Origin: Hyphomicrobiales bacterium
GTDB taxonomy: Bacteria > Pseudomonadota > Alphaproteobacteria > Rhizobiales > Rhizobiaceae
NCBI GenBank assembly: GCA_900473795.1
Contig: UCMT01000058.1
Coordinates: 170,709-234,708 of the forward strand
Length of the DNA: 64,000 nt
Direction of reading: 5' to 3'
Each line of letters begins with the position of its first letter. The stretch's first letter is position 1. The notes below the pieces were generated by a model. That model did not search any database, was not told the origin of the DNA, and saw nothing but the letters and a program-made list of their open reading frames with translations. Shown one piece after another: positions 53,671 through 62,909 of the stretch. Made by a program: the position numbers and the translations under genes.

Positions 53671-54903
53671 ATGAAAGGCATGATGAAACTGCTACTAACC
53701 GGCGTTGTATTCGCTGGCATGCTTGCCCCGGCCCTCGCCGAGGATAAGCCGACGATCGAGATCATGTCGTCCTGGACGTCGGGCGGCGAAGCGGCGGCGC
53801 TCGATATCATCAAGACCGAATTCGAGAAGCGCGGCGGCGTCTGGAAGGACTCCTCGATCGCCGGTTTCGGCGCGGCCGATGCCGCCTTCCAGAACCGTAT
53901 CGTCGCCGGTGACCCGCCCGGCGCCAAGCAGGGCGTCATCGGCCTTGCCGCCGCCGATTTCGTAGGCCAGGGCTTGTTCAATCCGGTCGACGACGTGGCC
54001 GCCGCCGGCAAATGGGCGGATGCCTTGCCAAAATCGATCTACGACCTCATTTCCTACGACGGCAAGGTCTATCTCGCGCCAACCGGCGCCCATGGCGAAA
54101 GCTGGGTGTTCTATTCGAAGGAAGCCTTCGCAAAGGCGGGTATCACGGAAGAGCCAAAGACCTGGGACGAATTCTTTGCCGGCCTAGACAAGCTGAAGGC
54201 TGCCGGCATCGTTCCGGTCGCCTGGGGCGGTCAGCCCTGGCAGCAGACAAAGGTCTTCAACATGATCCTGCTCTCACAGGTCGGGATCGACGGTTTTCTG
54301 AAGATTTACGTCGACAAGGACAAGAGCGAGGCTTCCATTGAAGGCGTCAAGAAGACCCTAGATATCCTCGGCAAGCTGCGCGGCTATGTCGATGACGGCG
54401 CGGCCGGCCGCAACTGGAACGACGCGACCGCCATGCTGATCACCGCCAAGGCCGGCGTGCAGTTCATGGGCGACTGGGCCAAAGGCGAATTCACAGTCGC
54501 CGGCAAGGAAGCGGGCAAGGACTATGGCTGTATGATCGTTCCGGAATCGCCGGGCATGGTCTATATCGCCGACTCCCTCTGGTTCCCCAAGACCGGCAAT
54601 GCCGGGACCGACAAGGCCCAGAAGCTGCTGGCCGAAGTCGTCATGGACCCGGCCATCCAGGTCGAGTTCTCGCTCAAGAAGGGTTCTGTTCCGATGCGCG
54701 CCGACGTGGACAAATCGAAGCTGGACGTCTGCGCCCAGAAGGGCCTCGAACTGATGACCGCCGGCAATATCGTACCGGATCAGGCGATCCTGCTGACGCC
54801 CCAACAGGTCGGTCTACTCGATGACTTCGTCGACGAATATTGGAGCGGCGGCTCGAACGATATGGCCTCCGCGGCCGAAAACTTCTTCGCCATCTTCGAG
54901 TAA
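53671..54903 (+). CDS. Sugar ABC transporter substrate-binding protein
   Basis: 410 residues with a Sec signal peptide (MKLLLTGVVFAGMLAPALAEDK) starting at residue 1. The mature extracellular solute-binding protein family 1 begins IEIMSSWTSGGEAAALDIIKTEFE, with GESWVFYSKEAFAKAGI and FMGDWAKGEFTVAG. An AGAGGTGG Shine-Dalgarno precedes the ATG at 53671. It delivers a mono- or disaccharide to the two permeases downstream. Confidence 0.92.
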   Translation: MKGMMKLLLTGVVFAGMLAPALAEDKPTIEIMSSWTSGGEAAALDIIKTEFEKRGGVWKDSSIAGFGAADAAFQNRIVAGDPPGAKQGVIGLAAADFVGQGLFNPVDDVAAAGKWADALPKSIYDLISYDGKVYLAPTGAHGESWVFYSKEAFAKAGITEEPKTWDEFFAGLDKLKAAGIVPVAWGGQPWQQTKVFNMILLSQVGIDGFLKIYVDKDKSEASIEGVKKTLDILGKLRGYVDDGAAGRNWNDATAMLITAKAGVQFMGDWAKGEFTVAGKEAGKDYGCMIVPESPGMVYIADSLWFPKTGNAGTDKAQKLLAEVVMDPAIQVEFSLKKGSVPMRADVDKSKLDVCAQKGLELMTAGNIVPDQAILLTPQQVGLLDDFVDEYWSGGSNDMASAAENFFAIFE

Positions 54904-54999
54904 GATTGCGCCGGTGGCGTCGGCCTGGTTGCGACGCCACCGGCCGTCGCCTTGCGCGGCGGCGCGAGCCCCGCTTTCCATCCCTCAAAGAGCCGGCCG

Positions 55000-55887
55000 A
55001 TGCCCATCAAACGCAAGCCTCATCTTTCCGCGACCTTCGCCCTGCTGCCGACATGGCTCGTCGCGGTCGTGGTCTTCATCGGCACCATGGCCTGGTCGAT
55101 ACGCCTGTCCTTCACCAATTCGACGCTGTTCCCATCATCGACTTATGTCGGCCTCGCCCAATATGTGAAGCTCTTCTCTTCCGCCAAGTGGCTCGCTTCG
55201 CTGCAAAACGTCCTGATCTTCGGCGTTCTTTATGTGGCTGGCTGTCTCCTGCTCGGCTTTTTGCTGGCGGCTGCCCTCGATCGCAAGATCCGCTTCGAAA
55301 GCGCCTTCAGGACCATCTTCCTCTACCCCTATGCCATGTCGTTCGTGGTGACGGGTCTGATCTGGCAGTGGATGCTCAATCCGACGCTCGGCATTCAGGC
55401 GAGTGTGCGGTCGCTCGGCTGGGAAACCTTTGTCCTCGACTGGGTGGTCAATCGCGACATGGCGATCTACGCGCTGGTGCTGGCAGGCGTATGGCAGGGC
55501 GCAGGCCTCGTCATGGTCATTGCGCTCGCCGGAATGCGCGGCATCGAGGCCGAGCAATGGAAGGCGGCGCGGATAGACGGTATTCCGGTGTGGCGGATCT
55601 ATGTCTCGATCATTCTGCCCCAACTCGGTCCGGCACTGGCCGCCGCCGGCATGCTGCTCGCCATGGGCGTGATCAAGACCTACGACATCGTCGTTGCCAT
55701 GACCAATGGCGGCCCCGGCAATTCGACGGAAGTGCCTGCGAAATTCATCATGGACAACCTGTTCGGGCGCCAGAACCTCGGCCTCGCCACGGCTGGTGCC
55801 ACGGTGCTCGTCCTCGGCGTCATCATTGCGGTCGCCCCGTTCCGCTATGCGATCTACATGCGCAACAGAGCAAAAGGAGTCGCGTGA
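55000..55887 (+). CDS. Sugar ABC transporter permease (UgpA/MalF type)
   Basis: 295 residues from the ATG at 55000 (an upstream in-frame start at 54952 is less likely). Six hydrophobic helices; the EAA-loop is EAEQWKAARIDGIPVWRIYVSIILPQL. The region YPYAMSFVVTGLIWQWMLNP is typical. It overlaps the next gene by TGATG. Confidence 0.92.
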   Translation: MPIKRKPHLSATFALLPTWLVAVVVFIGTMAWSIRLSFTNSTLFPSSTYVGLAQYVKLFSSAKWLASLQNVLIFGVLYVAGCLLLGFLLAAALDRKIRFESAFRTIFLYPYAMSFVVTGLIWQWMLNPTLGIQASVRSLGWETFVLDWVVNRDMAIYALVLAGVWQGAGLVMVIALAGMRGIEAEQWKAARIDGIPVWRIYVSIILPQLGPALAAAGMLLAMGVIKTYDIVVAMTNGGPGNSTEVPAKFIMDNLFGRQNLGLATAGATVLVLGVIIAVAPFRYAIYMRNRAKGVA

Positions 55888-56771
55888 TGGCCCGTTCGCA
55901 TCCGAACGGCCCGAGGCCGACGCAGATCACGGCTGGCCGCATCGGCCTCTATGCCTTCCTTTTTATCGCCGCACTTTTCTTCCTGCTGCCGCTCTACACA
56001 ATGGTCGTCACCTCGCTGAAAACGATGGACGAAATCCGGCTCGGGCGCATCTTCGCCCTGCCAGAAACGCTTGATTTCTCCGCGTGGATTACCGCCTGGT
56101 CAGGGGCCTGCATGGGAACCACCTGCGTCGGTATCCGCACCGGCTTCTGGAATTCGGTGGCGATCACCGTTCCGTCGGTCGCGCTCTCGGTCTTCGTCGG
56201 CGCCGTCAACGGCTACGCGTTGTCGCTCTGGCGGCCGCGCTGGGCAAACGTGCTCTTCGGTCTGCTGATGGCCGGCGGCCTCATCCCCTACCAGATCTTC
56301 CTTTATCCGATGGTCCGGGCGATGGCGAATGTCAGCCTCTACAATTCACTCGCCGGTATCATCCTCGTGCATGTCATCTTTGGCCTGCCGCTGGTGACGC
56401 TGCTCTTCCGCAACTACTTCGTCAGCGTTCCGGAAGAGCTCTGCAAGGCTGCGCGCGTCGATGGCGCCGGCTTCTGGCGCATCTTTTTCGAGATCATGCT
56501 GCCCATTGCCGTGCCGATGGTTGTCGTGGTCTCCATGCTCCAGTTCACCGGCATCTGGAACGATTTTCTGCTCGGTCTCGTCTTCGCCGGGCGCGACAAC
56601 CTGCCGATGACCGTTCAGCTCAACAACATCGTCAACACCACCATGGGCGAGCGAAATTACAACGTGAACATGGCCGCGACGATCCTGACCGCCATCGTTC
56701 CGCTCGTCATCTATTTCCTGTCCGGCCGCTGGTTCGTACGCGGCATCGCCGCCGGCGCAGTCAAGGGGTAA
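55887..56771 (+). CDS. Sugar ABC transporter permease (UgpE/MalG type)
   Basis: 294 residues from the ATG at 55887, coupled to the previous stop. Six hydrophobic helices with the EAA-loop PEELCKAARVDGAGFWRIFFEIMLPI. It begins with a short polar segment and then YAFLFIAALFFLLPLYTMVVTSLK. It pairs with the UgpA-like permease. Confidence 0.92.
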   Translation: MARSHPNGPRPTQITAGRIGLYAFLFIAALFFLLPLYTMVVTSLKTMDEIRLGRIFALPETLDFSAWITAWSGACMGTTCVGIRTGFWNSVAITVPSVALSVFVGAVNGYALSLWRPRWANVLFGLLMAGGLIPYQIFLYPMVRAMANVSLYNSLAGIILVHVIFGLPLVTLLFRNYFVSVPEELCKAARVDGAGFWRIFFEIMLPIAVPMVVVVSMLQFTGIWNDFLLGLVFAGRDNLPMTVQLNNIVNTTMGERNYNVNMAATILTAIVPLVIYFLSGRWFVRGIAAGAVKG

Positions 56772-56778
56772 CGCTTCC

Positions 56779-57858
56779 ATGCAATCCGCTGTTTCCATCA
56801 AGGATCTGAAAATCGCCTATGGCGATCATTCGGTGATCGAGAAGATGTCGATCGACATCGCGCCCCGGGAATTCCTCGTCCTTCTCGGCCCTTCCGGCTG
56901 CGGCAAGTCCACGCTTCTGAACGCTATCGCCGGCCTTCAGGACATCACCGCCGGCGAGATCTGGATCTCCGGCAAGAACGTCAGTTGGGAGGAGCCGAAA
57001 GACCGCGGCATCGGCATGGTCTTCCAATCCTACGCGCTCTACCCGCGCATGTCGGTCCGCAAGAACCTCTCCTTCGGTCTTCGCGTCGCCGGCCTGCCGA
57101 AAACCGAGATCGAGGCACGTGTCGCCCGCACCGCCGCCCTCCTCCATCTCGACAAGCTGCTGGACCGGCGTCCTGCAGAGTTGTCGGGCGGCCAGCGCCA
57201 ACGCGTGGCCATCGGCCGGGCGCTGGTGCGGGAAGTGGATGTCTTCCTCTTCGACGAGCCGCTGTCCAACCTCGACGCCAAGCTGCGCAACGAGCTGCGT
57301 GTGGAGATCAAGAAGTTGCACCAGAACCTCGGCAACACCATGATCTACGTGACGCACGATCAGGTCGAGGCCCTGACGCTCGCCGACCGCATCGCCATCA
57401 TGCGCGACGGCGTGATCCAGCAACTCGCATCGCCGGCCGAGATCTATCACCGCCCGGCCAATCTCTTCGTCGCCGGTTTCATCGGTGCTCCGGCCATGAA
57501 TTTCATCGAGGGCCGGATTGAGCGTGGCAACGGGTCGCCTGTCTTCCTGAGCAACGGACTTGCGGTCGATCTCTCCGGCTATTCCTTCCAGGCGGCTTCG
57601 GATGGACCGGCAACGCTCGGTTTCCGCCCGGACCACCTGGTGCTCGACGGCGCGGCAAGTCGTCTCCCCACTATTCCTGGCCATGTCTCCGTTGTCGAGC
57701 CGATGGGGTCGGAAGCCGTTCTCTGGTTCGACTGGGCCGGCCAAAGTCTCTCGCTCCGGCTTATGGGCGAGGTCACCCTGCAGCCCGGCGACACCGTGGC
57801 TCCCGGGGTCGATATTGCCAAGGCGTCCCTCTTCGGCGCCGACGGATCGCGGCTGTGA
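56779..57858 (+). CDS. Sugar ABC transporter ATP-binding protein (UgpC/MalK type)
   Basis: 359 residues: Walker A GPSGCGKST (about 39-47), Q-loop, signature LSGGQRQR, Walker B VFLFDEPLSNLD, switch His in VTHDQVEA. A C-terminal TOBE/MalK regulatory domain follows (about 240-359). It starts 7 bp after the permease stop. Confidence 0.94.
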   Translation: MQSAVSIKDLKIAYGDHSVIEKMSIDIAPREFLVLLGPSGCGKSTLLNAIAGLQDITAGEIWISGKNVSWEEPKDRGIGMVFQSYALYPRMSVRKNLSFGLRVAGLPKTEIEARVARTAALLHLDKLLDRRPAELSGGQRQRVAIGRALVREVDVFLFDEPLSNLDAKLRNELRVEIKKLHQNLGNTMIYVTHDQVEALTLADRIAIMRDGVIQQLASPAEIYHRPANLFVAGFIGAPAMNFIEGRIERGNGSPVFLSNGLAVDLSGYSFQAASDGPATLGFRPDHLVLDGAASRLPTIPGHVSVVEPMGSEAVLWFDWAGQSLSLRLMGEVTLQPGDTVAPGVDIAKASLFGADGSRL

Positions 57859-57941
57859 TGCACGATCCCTTTGTTTTCTCGCAAGTCCGGACGCGCTTCG
57901 CGCTTCCTTGAGGGATTGCTCCAGAACAGGAATGAAAAGAC

Positions 57942-59594
57942 ATGTCTCAGATCGTCTATGATGCGCTGGTAATCGGCTCCGGCGCGGCGGGTTCCTTCGC
58001 GGTAAAAGAACTGACAGCGCAAGGCCTGTCGGTGCTGCTTCTCGAGGCCGGCCCCGCCGTCGGGCCGAAGGATTTCGATCCCGCCCGCAAGAAGGCGCCC
58101 GCGAGCAGCATCAATATCTGGGAACGCGCACGGGCTACCGTCAAAGGCCAGCCGATCCAGGCGCGAGCGGCCTTTTTCACCGAGCGCTTCAGCCACTTCT
58201 TTGTCAATGACCGCAAAAACCCCTACACAACGCCGAGGGACGCGCCTTTCCTCTGGATTCGTGGCCGCCAGGGCGGCGGGCGTCTCCACAGTTTCGGCCG
58301 GGTGCTGTTGCGATGGACCGACGAGGACTTCAAGATCCGATCGCGAACGGGCAAAGGCGTGGACTGGCCAGTCTCCTACGACGAGTTGGTACCCTTCTAC
58401 GACGAGGTCGAGTCCTATCTCGGGCTCTACGGAAACAAGGACAATGTGGCGACCCTGCCGGACGGCGTCTATGCAAGGCCCGCGAGCCTAACGCCGGCAG
58501 AACAGGTCTTCAAGCAGGCGGTCGAAAGCCGCTGGCCGGACCGGCATGTCGTCTCCTGGCGCTACATCGCGCCGGACGCCGAGCGCCTACCGCGGCCGCT
58601 CAGGGAGGCTCAGGCCACCGACCGGCTGACGGTCCGGTACGACGCCGTCGTTCGCCGCATCACCACCGACGCGCAAACTGGTCGGGCCACCGGCGCGGAA
58701 TTCATCGACCGCAATACAGGCAAGACATCGATTGTCCGCGCGGCGGTGGTGGTGCTCTCGGCCTCTCCCATCGAGAGCGTGCGACTGCTCCTGAATTCGG
58801 CGTCGGCGAAACATCCAGGTGGGCTCGGCAACAGCTCCGGGGCTCTGGGGCGCTACTTCATGGACCAGCTTCCCTGCCTTGCCTTCGGCTCTTTCTCCGG
58901 GGCAAAGGGTTGGGCGCTCGACGAATCCGCCCCCGCGGACCCGTTCTACAATCCGTCGGGCGGGATCTTCATTCCCCGCTTCGGTGACGCCGACGCCGCC
59001 CGCGGTGATTTCAACTACCAGGGCAGCGCCGGCCGGGCACCCGTCGCGGAGGAAGCGGATGCCCGCCTCGCCTTCTTCGGCTTCGGCCGTATGCTTCCCT
59101 ATGCCGACAATCGCATCACGCTTGATGCCCGGCGCAGGGACGCCTGGAACATTGCCGTGCCGCATATCCGCTGCGTCATGCATGAGGAGGAGCGGGCGCT
59201 GCTTCGCCTGCAGGAGGAAACGCTGATCGGAATGATCAAGGACATCGGCGGCGACCTGGAGTTCATCGGCTCGCCCACCGGCCTTAAGGAGATGGGCAAG
59301 GGCGCATTCCCCGAAGCAGACGCGTTCAGCCGCTTCCTGTTTCGCAAATGGTTCCGCAAGACCATGTGCATGGGCGCGGCGATCCACGAAACGGGCGGCG
59401 CGCGGATGGGAAAAACGCCGGAGGCTTCGGTGCTCAATCCCTACAACCAGCTCTGGGACGCGCCCAACCTTGTCGTCACCGACGCCAGCGCTTTTCCCGG
59501 CAGCGGCATCGCCGGCACGACACTCACTGTCATGGCCCTGACGATCCGCGCCTGCCGCAACCTCGTCGACCAATATCGAGCGGGACAGCTATAG
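57942..59594 (+). CDS. GMC-family flavoprotein oxidoreductase
   Basis: 550 residues. N-terminal FAD-binding motif VIGSGAAGSFAVKEL with LLEAG at the end of the second strand, and a GMC C-terminal domain with AIHETGGARMG (active-site His) and VVTDASAFPGSGIAGTTLTVMALTIRA. There is no signal peptide, so it is cytoplasmic. It is not accompanied by the small gluconate-2-dehydrogenase-like or cytochrome subunits. It probably oxidises the imported sugar to a keto sugar, in line with the isomerase/epimerase at the start of the operon. It is the last gene of the operon. Confidence 0.88.
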   Translation: MSQIVYDALVIGSGAAGSFAVKELTAQGLSVLLLEAGPAVGPKDFDPARKKAPASSINIWERARATVKGQPIQARAAFFTERFSHFFVNDRKNPYTTPRDAPFLWIRGRQGGGRLHSFGRVLLRWTDEDFKIRSRTGKGVDWPVSYDELVPFYDEVESYLGLYGNKDNVATLPDGVYARPASLTPAEQVFKQAVESRWPDRHVVSWRYIAPDAERLPRPLREAQATDRLTVRYDAVVRRITTDAQTGRATGAEFIDRNTGKTSIVRAAVVVLSASPIESVRLLLNSASAKHPGGLGNSSGALGRYFMDQLPCLAFGSFSGAKGWALDESAPADPFYNPSGGIFIPRFGDADAARGDFNYQGSAGRAPVAEEADARLAFFGFGRMLPYADNRITLDARRRDAWNIAVPHIRCVMHEEERALLRLQEETLIGMIKDIGGDLEFIGSPTGLKEMGKGAFPEADAFSRFLFRKWFRKTMCMGAAIHETGGARMGKTPEASVLNPYNQLWDAPNLVVTDASAFPGSGIAGTTLTVMALTIRACRNLVDQYRAGQL

Positions 59595-59628
59595 GCACGT
59601 TTCGGTGGCTCCAAACTTCCACGGCATT

Positions 59629-59814
59629 TCAAGTTCTATCCTTGGGTTTCACACCTCCAACGCGACCCCGCCAATCCTGGATCAAGGCGTCCATGGCTTT
59701 TTCCTTCAATATCGCAACGAGGCGCAACGGCGCTGTATGTTCGCGGACCACACTGATCTCGCGATGCATCACGCGGCAAGTCGCCGGGACAGCAATTGAA
59801 GAAACCTCGTTCAA
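59629..59814 (-). CDS. Possible small protein of unknown function
   Basis: 61 residues from a TTG start, or 46 from an internal ATG (MHREISVVREHTAPLR...). The composition (Lys/Arg-rich C-terminus, amphipathic helix REHTAPLRLVAILKEKAMDAL) is protein-like, but there is no good Shine-Dalgarno and no recognised family. Otherwise the 59595-59865 spacer holds nothing I can identify. Confidence 0.25.
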   Translation of the reverse strand: MNEVSSIAVPATCRVMHREISVVREHTAPLRLVAILKEKAMDALIQDWRGRVGGVKPKDRT

Positions 59815-59865
59815 AGGAACAGATTAAGCTATCGTCAACTTCCAGGGCGATAACAGAGCACGAAA

Positions 59866-59888
59866 AACCCGGCTTTTTAGGCCGGGTT
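59866..59888 (-). terminator. Rho-independent terminator of the small gene at 59915-60136
   Basis: AACCCGGC-loop-GCCGGGTT stem; on the minus strand it is followed by a TTTTT run. It lies about 27 bp after the stop of the minus-strand gene. Confidence 0.75.
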
Positions 59889-59914
59889 CTCGACTGAAAG
59901 CGGCAGTTGAGCCG

Positions 59915-60136
59915 CTAATGCTTGGTGCCATCTAAAAGCGCATCGATGAGTTTGATCTGCGAACGAGTGCCGCGCTTGTACTCGTTGATCAATATCTTCG
60001 CTTCTGCAATCGCTTCCTTGCGCGGAATGCGATGCTGTGTGCACCAGGCGTCAAGAACCGTCTGGAGCAGCTCAAGGTCTTTTGGCGGTATCGCGATATC
60101 GGATTTTTGCATCATTTTCCTCCCAGAAATTGACAT
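59915..60136 (-). CDS. Small hypothetical protein
   Basis: 73 residues, mainly helical (DLELLQTVLDAWCTQHRIPRKEAIAEAKILI), hydrophilic and without signal or membrane segment. It may be one of the small rhizobial proteins kept near housekeeping genes. A strong terminator follows its stop. No function is recognised; a second start at MMQKSD would shorten it slightly. Confidence 0.6.
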   Translation of the reverse strand: MSISGRKMMQKSDIAIPPKDLELLQTVLDAWCTQHRIPRKEAIAEAKILINEYKRGTRSQIKLIDALLDGTKH

Positions 60137-60432
60137 CTTTTTTGTGGGAAGCCGCCTCCTCGCGGCCTCCAGCGCTGCAACTTTATTCTAAAGTAGTAGG
60201 CGCACAAGATCAAAATGTGGCCTTTTGGTTGAGGTACGTACCCGTTTTTTTCTACCAGCGATGATCGCTGCTCTCTTTATGCAAAGTTCAGAAGAACGAG
60301 ACGATGGGGCGTGCGCGAAATGATGCCCATCGACCCGATTGCCGCGACAGCGCTTTTGACGGAGGTCTTGGCGGCCTGACCAGCGAGCGGGCAATATCGA
60401 TGATATCGTCACGTGTTGGCGGGCGATCGGAA

Positions 60433-60508
60433 TGGTGGGCCCGGAGGGACTCGAACCCCCAACCAAGCGGTTATGAGCCGCCGGCTCTAACCATTGAGCT
60501 ACAGGCCC
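60433..60508 (-). tRNA. tRNA-Ile2 (anticodon CAT, lysidine type)
   Basis: The minus strand folds into a cloverleaf: GGGCCTG acceptor (pairing CGGGCCC), GCTC...GAGC D-arm, anticodon stem-loop GGCGG-CTCATAA-CCGCT and TTCGAGT T-loop, with an encoded CCA. The D-arm and anticodon-arm sequence follows the pattern of tRNA-Ile2 (CAU read as Ile after lysidine modification by TilS) rather than methionine tRNA. The tRNA is alone, in a region of about 290 bp without other genes on either side. Confidence 0.93.
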
Positions 60509-60666
60509 TGCCCCGGATCCGTCCGGCACCGCCGACCAATGGCAGACGGCGGGTGGACTGGCTCTAGCGGAAAACGGGTTTTCCCACAAGACGTTGCCGC
60601 AATCCCTACACAATCAATCCTCAAGAAGGGTGGCAGGGACGAGACACAACCGGAGAGAACCCATCC

Positions 60667-61410
60667 ATGACCCCAACCCATTTTCGCCGCGCCCTGACGA
60701 CCACCGTTCTGGCGGCCGCCTTTGCGGGCTTCGCCGGCACGGCTGCCCTTGCGCAGGAGAAGGAGCCGCGCGAAGCGGTGATCACCGTTTTCGGCGAGGG
60801 CCACGCAGAGGTGGCGCCCGACATGGCGATCCTCTCCTTCAGCGTCGTCAAGGATGCAAAAACCGCCCGCGAGGCGCTCGATGCCAACAACAAGGCGATG
60901 GCGGACGTGCTCAACGCGCTGAAGGCCGGCGGCATTGCCGAGCGCGACCTGCAGACCTCGGGCTTTGCGGTCAATCCGCAATACCAGTATCCGGACAACA
61001 GCGACGGCGGCAACCGTCCGGCGGTTCTGACCGGCTACCAGGTCGCCAATTCGCTGACTATCAAGGTGCGCGACCTGGCCAAGCTCGGCGAGATCATCGA
61101 CCAGTCGGTGACGCTCGGCGTCAACCAGGGCGGCTCGATCCAGTTCACCAACGACGAGCCGGAAGCGACCATCACCGAAGCCCGCAAGGAGGCGGTGGCG
61201 GATGCCGTCGCCAAGGCCAAGGTGCTTTCGGAGGCCGCCGGCGTGGCTCTCGGCCGCATCGTCGAGATTTCAGAGAACTCATCCCGGCCCGAACCCCTGC
61301 CGATGATGCGCACCATGGCAAAGGAATATGCCGCCGATGCCGTGCCGATCGCAACGGGAGAAAACAGCTACAACGTCACCGTCAACGTCACCTTCGCGAT
61401 CGCCCAATAA
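60667..61410 (+). CDS. SIMPL-domain (DUF541) periplasmic protein
   Basis: 247 residues: Sec signal peptide (MTPTHFRRALTTTVLAAAFAGFAGTAALAQ) and a SIMPL domain (VFGEGHAEVAPDMAILSFSVVKDAKTAREALDANNK, DLQTSGFAVNPQYQY, VANSLTIKVRDLAKLGEIIDQSVTLGVNQ). Proteins of this family form periplasmic oligomers of unknown function, often stress-related. A terminator follows its stop. Confidence 0.9.
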   Translation: MTPTHFRRALTTTVLAAAFAGFAGTAALAQEKEPREAVITVFGEGHAEVAPDMAILSFSVVKDAKTAREALDANNKAMADVLNALKAGGIAERDLQTSGFAVNPQYQYPDNSDGGNRPAVLTGYQVANSLTIKVRDLAKLGEIIDQSVTLGVNQGGSIQFTNDEPEATITEARKEAVADAVAKAKVLSEAAGVALGRIVEISENSSRPEPLPMMRTMAKEYAADAVPIATGENSYNVTVNVTFAIAQ

Positions 61411-61441
61411 TATCGGGTCGCCGGCGACCGTGGAAAAACCG

Positions 61442-61463
61442 ACCCCGCTTCGGCGGGGTTTTG
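61442..61463 (+). terminator. Rho-independent terminator of the SIMPL gene
   Basis: CCCCGC-TTCG-GCGGGG hairpin with a UUCG tetraloop and TTTTG run, 31 bp after the stop codon. Confidence 0.88.
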
Positions 61464-61688
61464 TTTTGGTGAGCCCGAGGGCAACACAGCGTCTCAATTC
61501 GTCCCCCATGCCCGCCCTTGTGACGGGGCGTTTCACGCGGCGGACAATCGCGTGGCTGTCGTGCGCCTGCAGCGCAGCTTGCCTCAAGCCGCGGCGATAA
61601 AACAAAGACGCCCCCCGCGGATGAACCGCGAGGGGCGAGACTTTCCGCCGGCCGGGGGAGACAAGACGGAAAGAATTGGGGTCTGCCG

Positions 61689-62087
61689 TTAGCGGCCGAT
61701 CACCGGGCAGCCGTGTGCATTGGCGAAGACGATCCGGCGATAGTCGCCATGGCGGCGGCCTTCGACCACGACGCGGCGCCACGAGACGTCAGCGACGTAG
61801 GCTCGGCGCAGGCCGTAGTCACGTGCCTTGTCGACGGCAAGCCACGGAGCGCAACGGCCGCGGCGTTCGCGACCCCAGCCGTCACCCCGGTCCGGGCGAT
61901 GGCGGCGATCACGGCCCCAGTCGCGTTCGTCGCCATAGCCGTCGCGGTCGCGGTACTGAACATCGACGACGCCGCCGGAATGGATGCCGAAAGTCAGCGT
62001 GTCAGCGGCGGCCGGGACGACCGTTGCACTAAGACCCGTCAGACCGATGAAGCCGGCAAGTGCCAGTTTTGTGAGGATCCGTCTCAT
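61689..62087 (-). CDS. Secreted small basic protein of unknown function
   Basis: 132 residues from the ATG at 62085-62087. The signal peptide is MRRILTKLALAGFIGLTGLSATVVPAAA and the mature part starts DTLTFGIHSGG. The mature part is very rich in Arg, Asp and Gly (RDRDGYGDERDWGRDRRHRPD) with a C-terminal globular-looking segment (RRAYVADVSWRRVVVEG). The layout matches short periplasmic proteins of the rhizobia with a PepSY-like or unknown C-terminal domain. No catalytic motif is visible. Confidence 0.75.
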   Translation of the reverse strand: MRRILTKLALAGFIGLTGLSATVVPAAADTLTFGIHSGGVVDVQYRDRDGYGDERDWGRDRRHRPDRGDGWGRERRGRCAPWLAVDKARDYGLRRAYVADVSWRRVVVEGRRHGDYRRIVFANAHGCPVIGR

Positions 62088-62254
62088 GAGTGTTTCTCCG
62101 TGTTGGGGCCAAAATTCAAACGTCCGCCCGTTGTTTTGTTTCGGGGCATGGAGGGAAAGGTAAACCGGGGCGGCTGAACGGAACCAGAATCCGCCGTTCA
62201 TCGGCGGTTCAGGCGGCCGGTGCGCGGAGCGAATCGCGGGAAGAGAAGCGTCGA

Positions 62255-62300
62255 GGCTAGGCAGACTTTCGTTGGCAAGCCAACGAAAGTCTGCCTAGCC
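62255..62300. repeat. Perfect 22-bp inverted repeat with 2-nt loop
   Basis: GGCTAGGCAGACTTTCGTTGGC-AA-GCCAACGAAAGTCTGCCTAGCC. The arms are perfectly complementary. It lies between two minus-strand genes with no obvious U-run, so it is likely a repeat element rather than only a terminator. Confidence 0.85.
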
Positions 62301-62360
62301 GTTCCTTGTTTTGTCGCAGGTTTTAATCGGAAAACCATGGGACACTTTTCCGAAACCTGC

Positions 62361-62765
62361 TTAGCGGGCGAGCTCTTTTTCGAAGACGCGGATGTTGCGG
62401 TAGTGGCTGAGCCGGGTGACGACGCCGTTTTCGATTTCGAAGACGAAGACGCTCGGAATCGAATAGGACTGGCCGCTGGCGGCCGGGAAGCCCGGCATGG
62501 TTTCGCGGTAGGTGCCGCGGGCGGTGGCATCGATGGCGATGCGCTGGCCGAAGGCATCGTGCATCAGCACCATGTCGCCAAAGGTCTCGTCGAAATGGCG
62601 GAAATAGCTCATGACACCCATGCGCAGCGGGCCGACGCCGATGGTCCGCTGTCCCGTCAGCGAATCGAGCGCAACGTCCTCATCGAGAAAGGTGGCGAGC
62701 GTGTCGAAATCCCGCTCGTTCAGAGCCTCCATGAAGCGGCTGGCTATCGTCTGCGCGTCGGTCAA
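62361..62765 (-). CDS. SnoaL/NTF2-like protein
   Basis: 134 residues of the nuclear transport factor 2-like / SnoaL fold: ASRFMEALNERDFDTLATFLDEDVALDS, YFRHFDETFGDM, and a C-terminal FVFEIENGVVTRLSHYRN. These cone-shaped small proteins include ketosteroid isomerases and epoxide hydrolases. The usual catalytic Asp is not clear here. It has no recognised partner among its neighbours, which include yjbQ-like genes on the same strand. Confidence 0.8.
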   Translation of the reverse strand: MTDAQTIASRFMEALNERDFDTLATFLDEDVALDSLTGQRTIGVGPLRMGVMSYFRHFDETFGDMVLMHDAFGQRIAIDATARGTYRETMPGFPAASGQSYSIPSVFVFEIENGVVTRLSHYRNIRVFEKELAR

Positions 62766-62909
62766 TGAACTTCCCCCTGATTGTCGAGCCGGAGCCTAAT
62801 GATCTCCACTTGAGAATAACGCCAAAGCCCTGATTTTGTTCCGGAATGGAAGCGGATAACAGGGTGAGACTGCACCGGCCGATACCCGCTGTCCAGCGCC
62901 AAGACGACA

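Noticed and set aside
60188..60613. 141-residue minus-strand ORF
   Set aside because: It runs through the tRNA-Ile2 gene and cannot be a real coding sequence.
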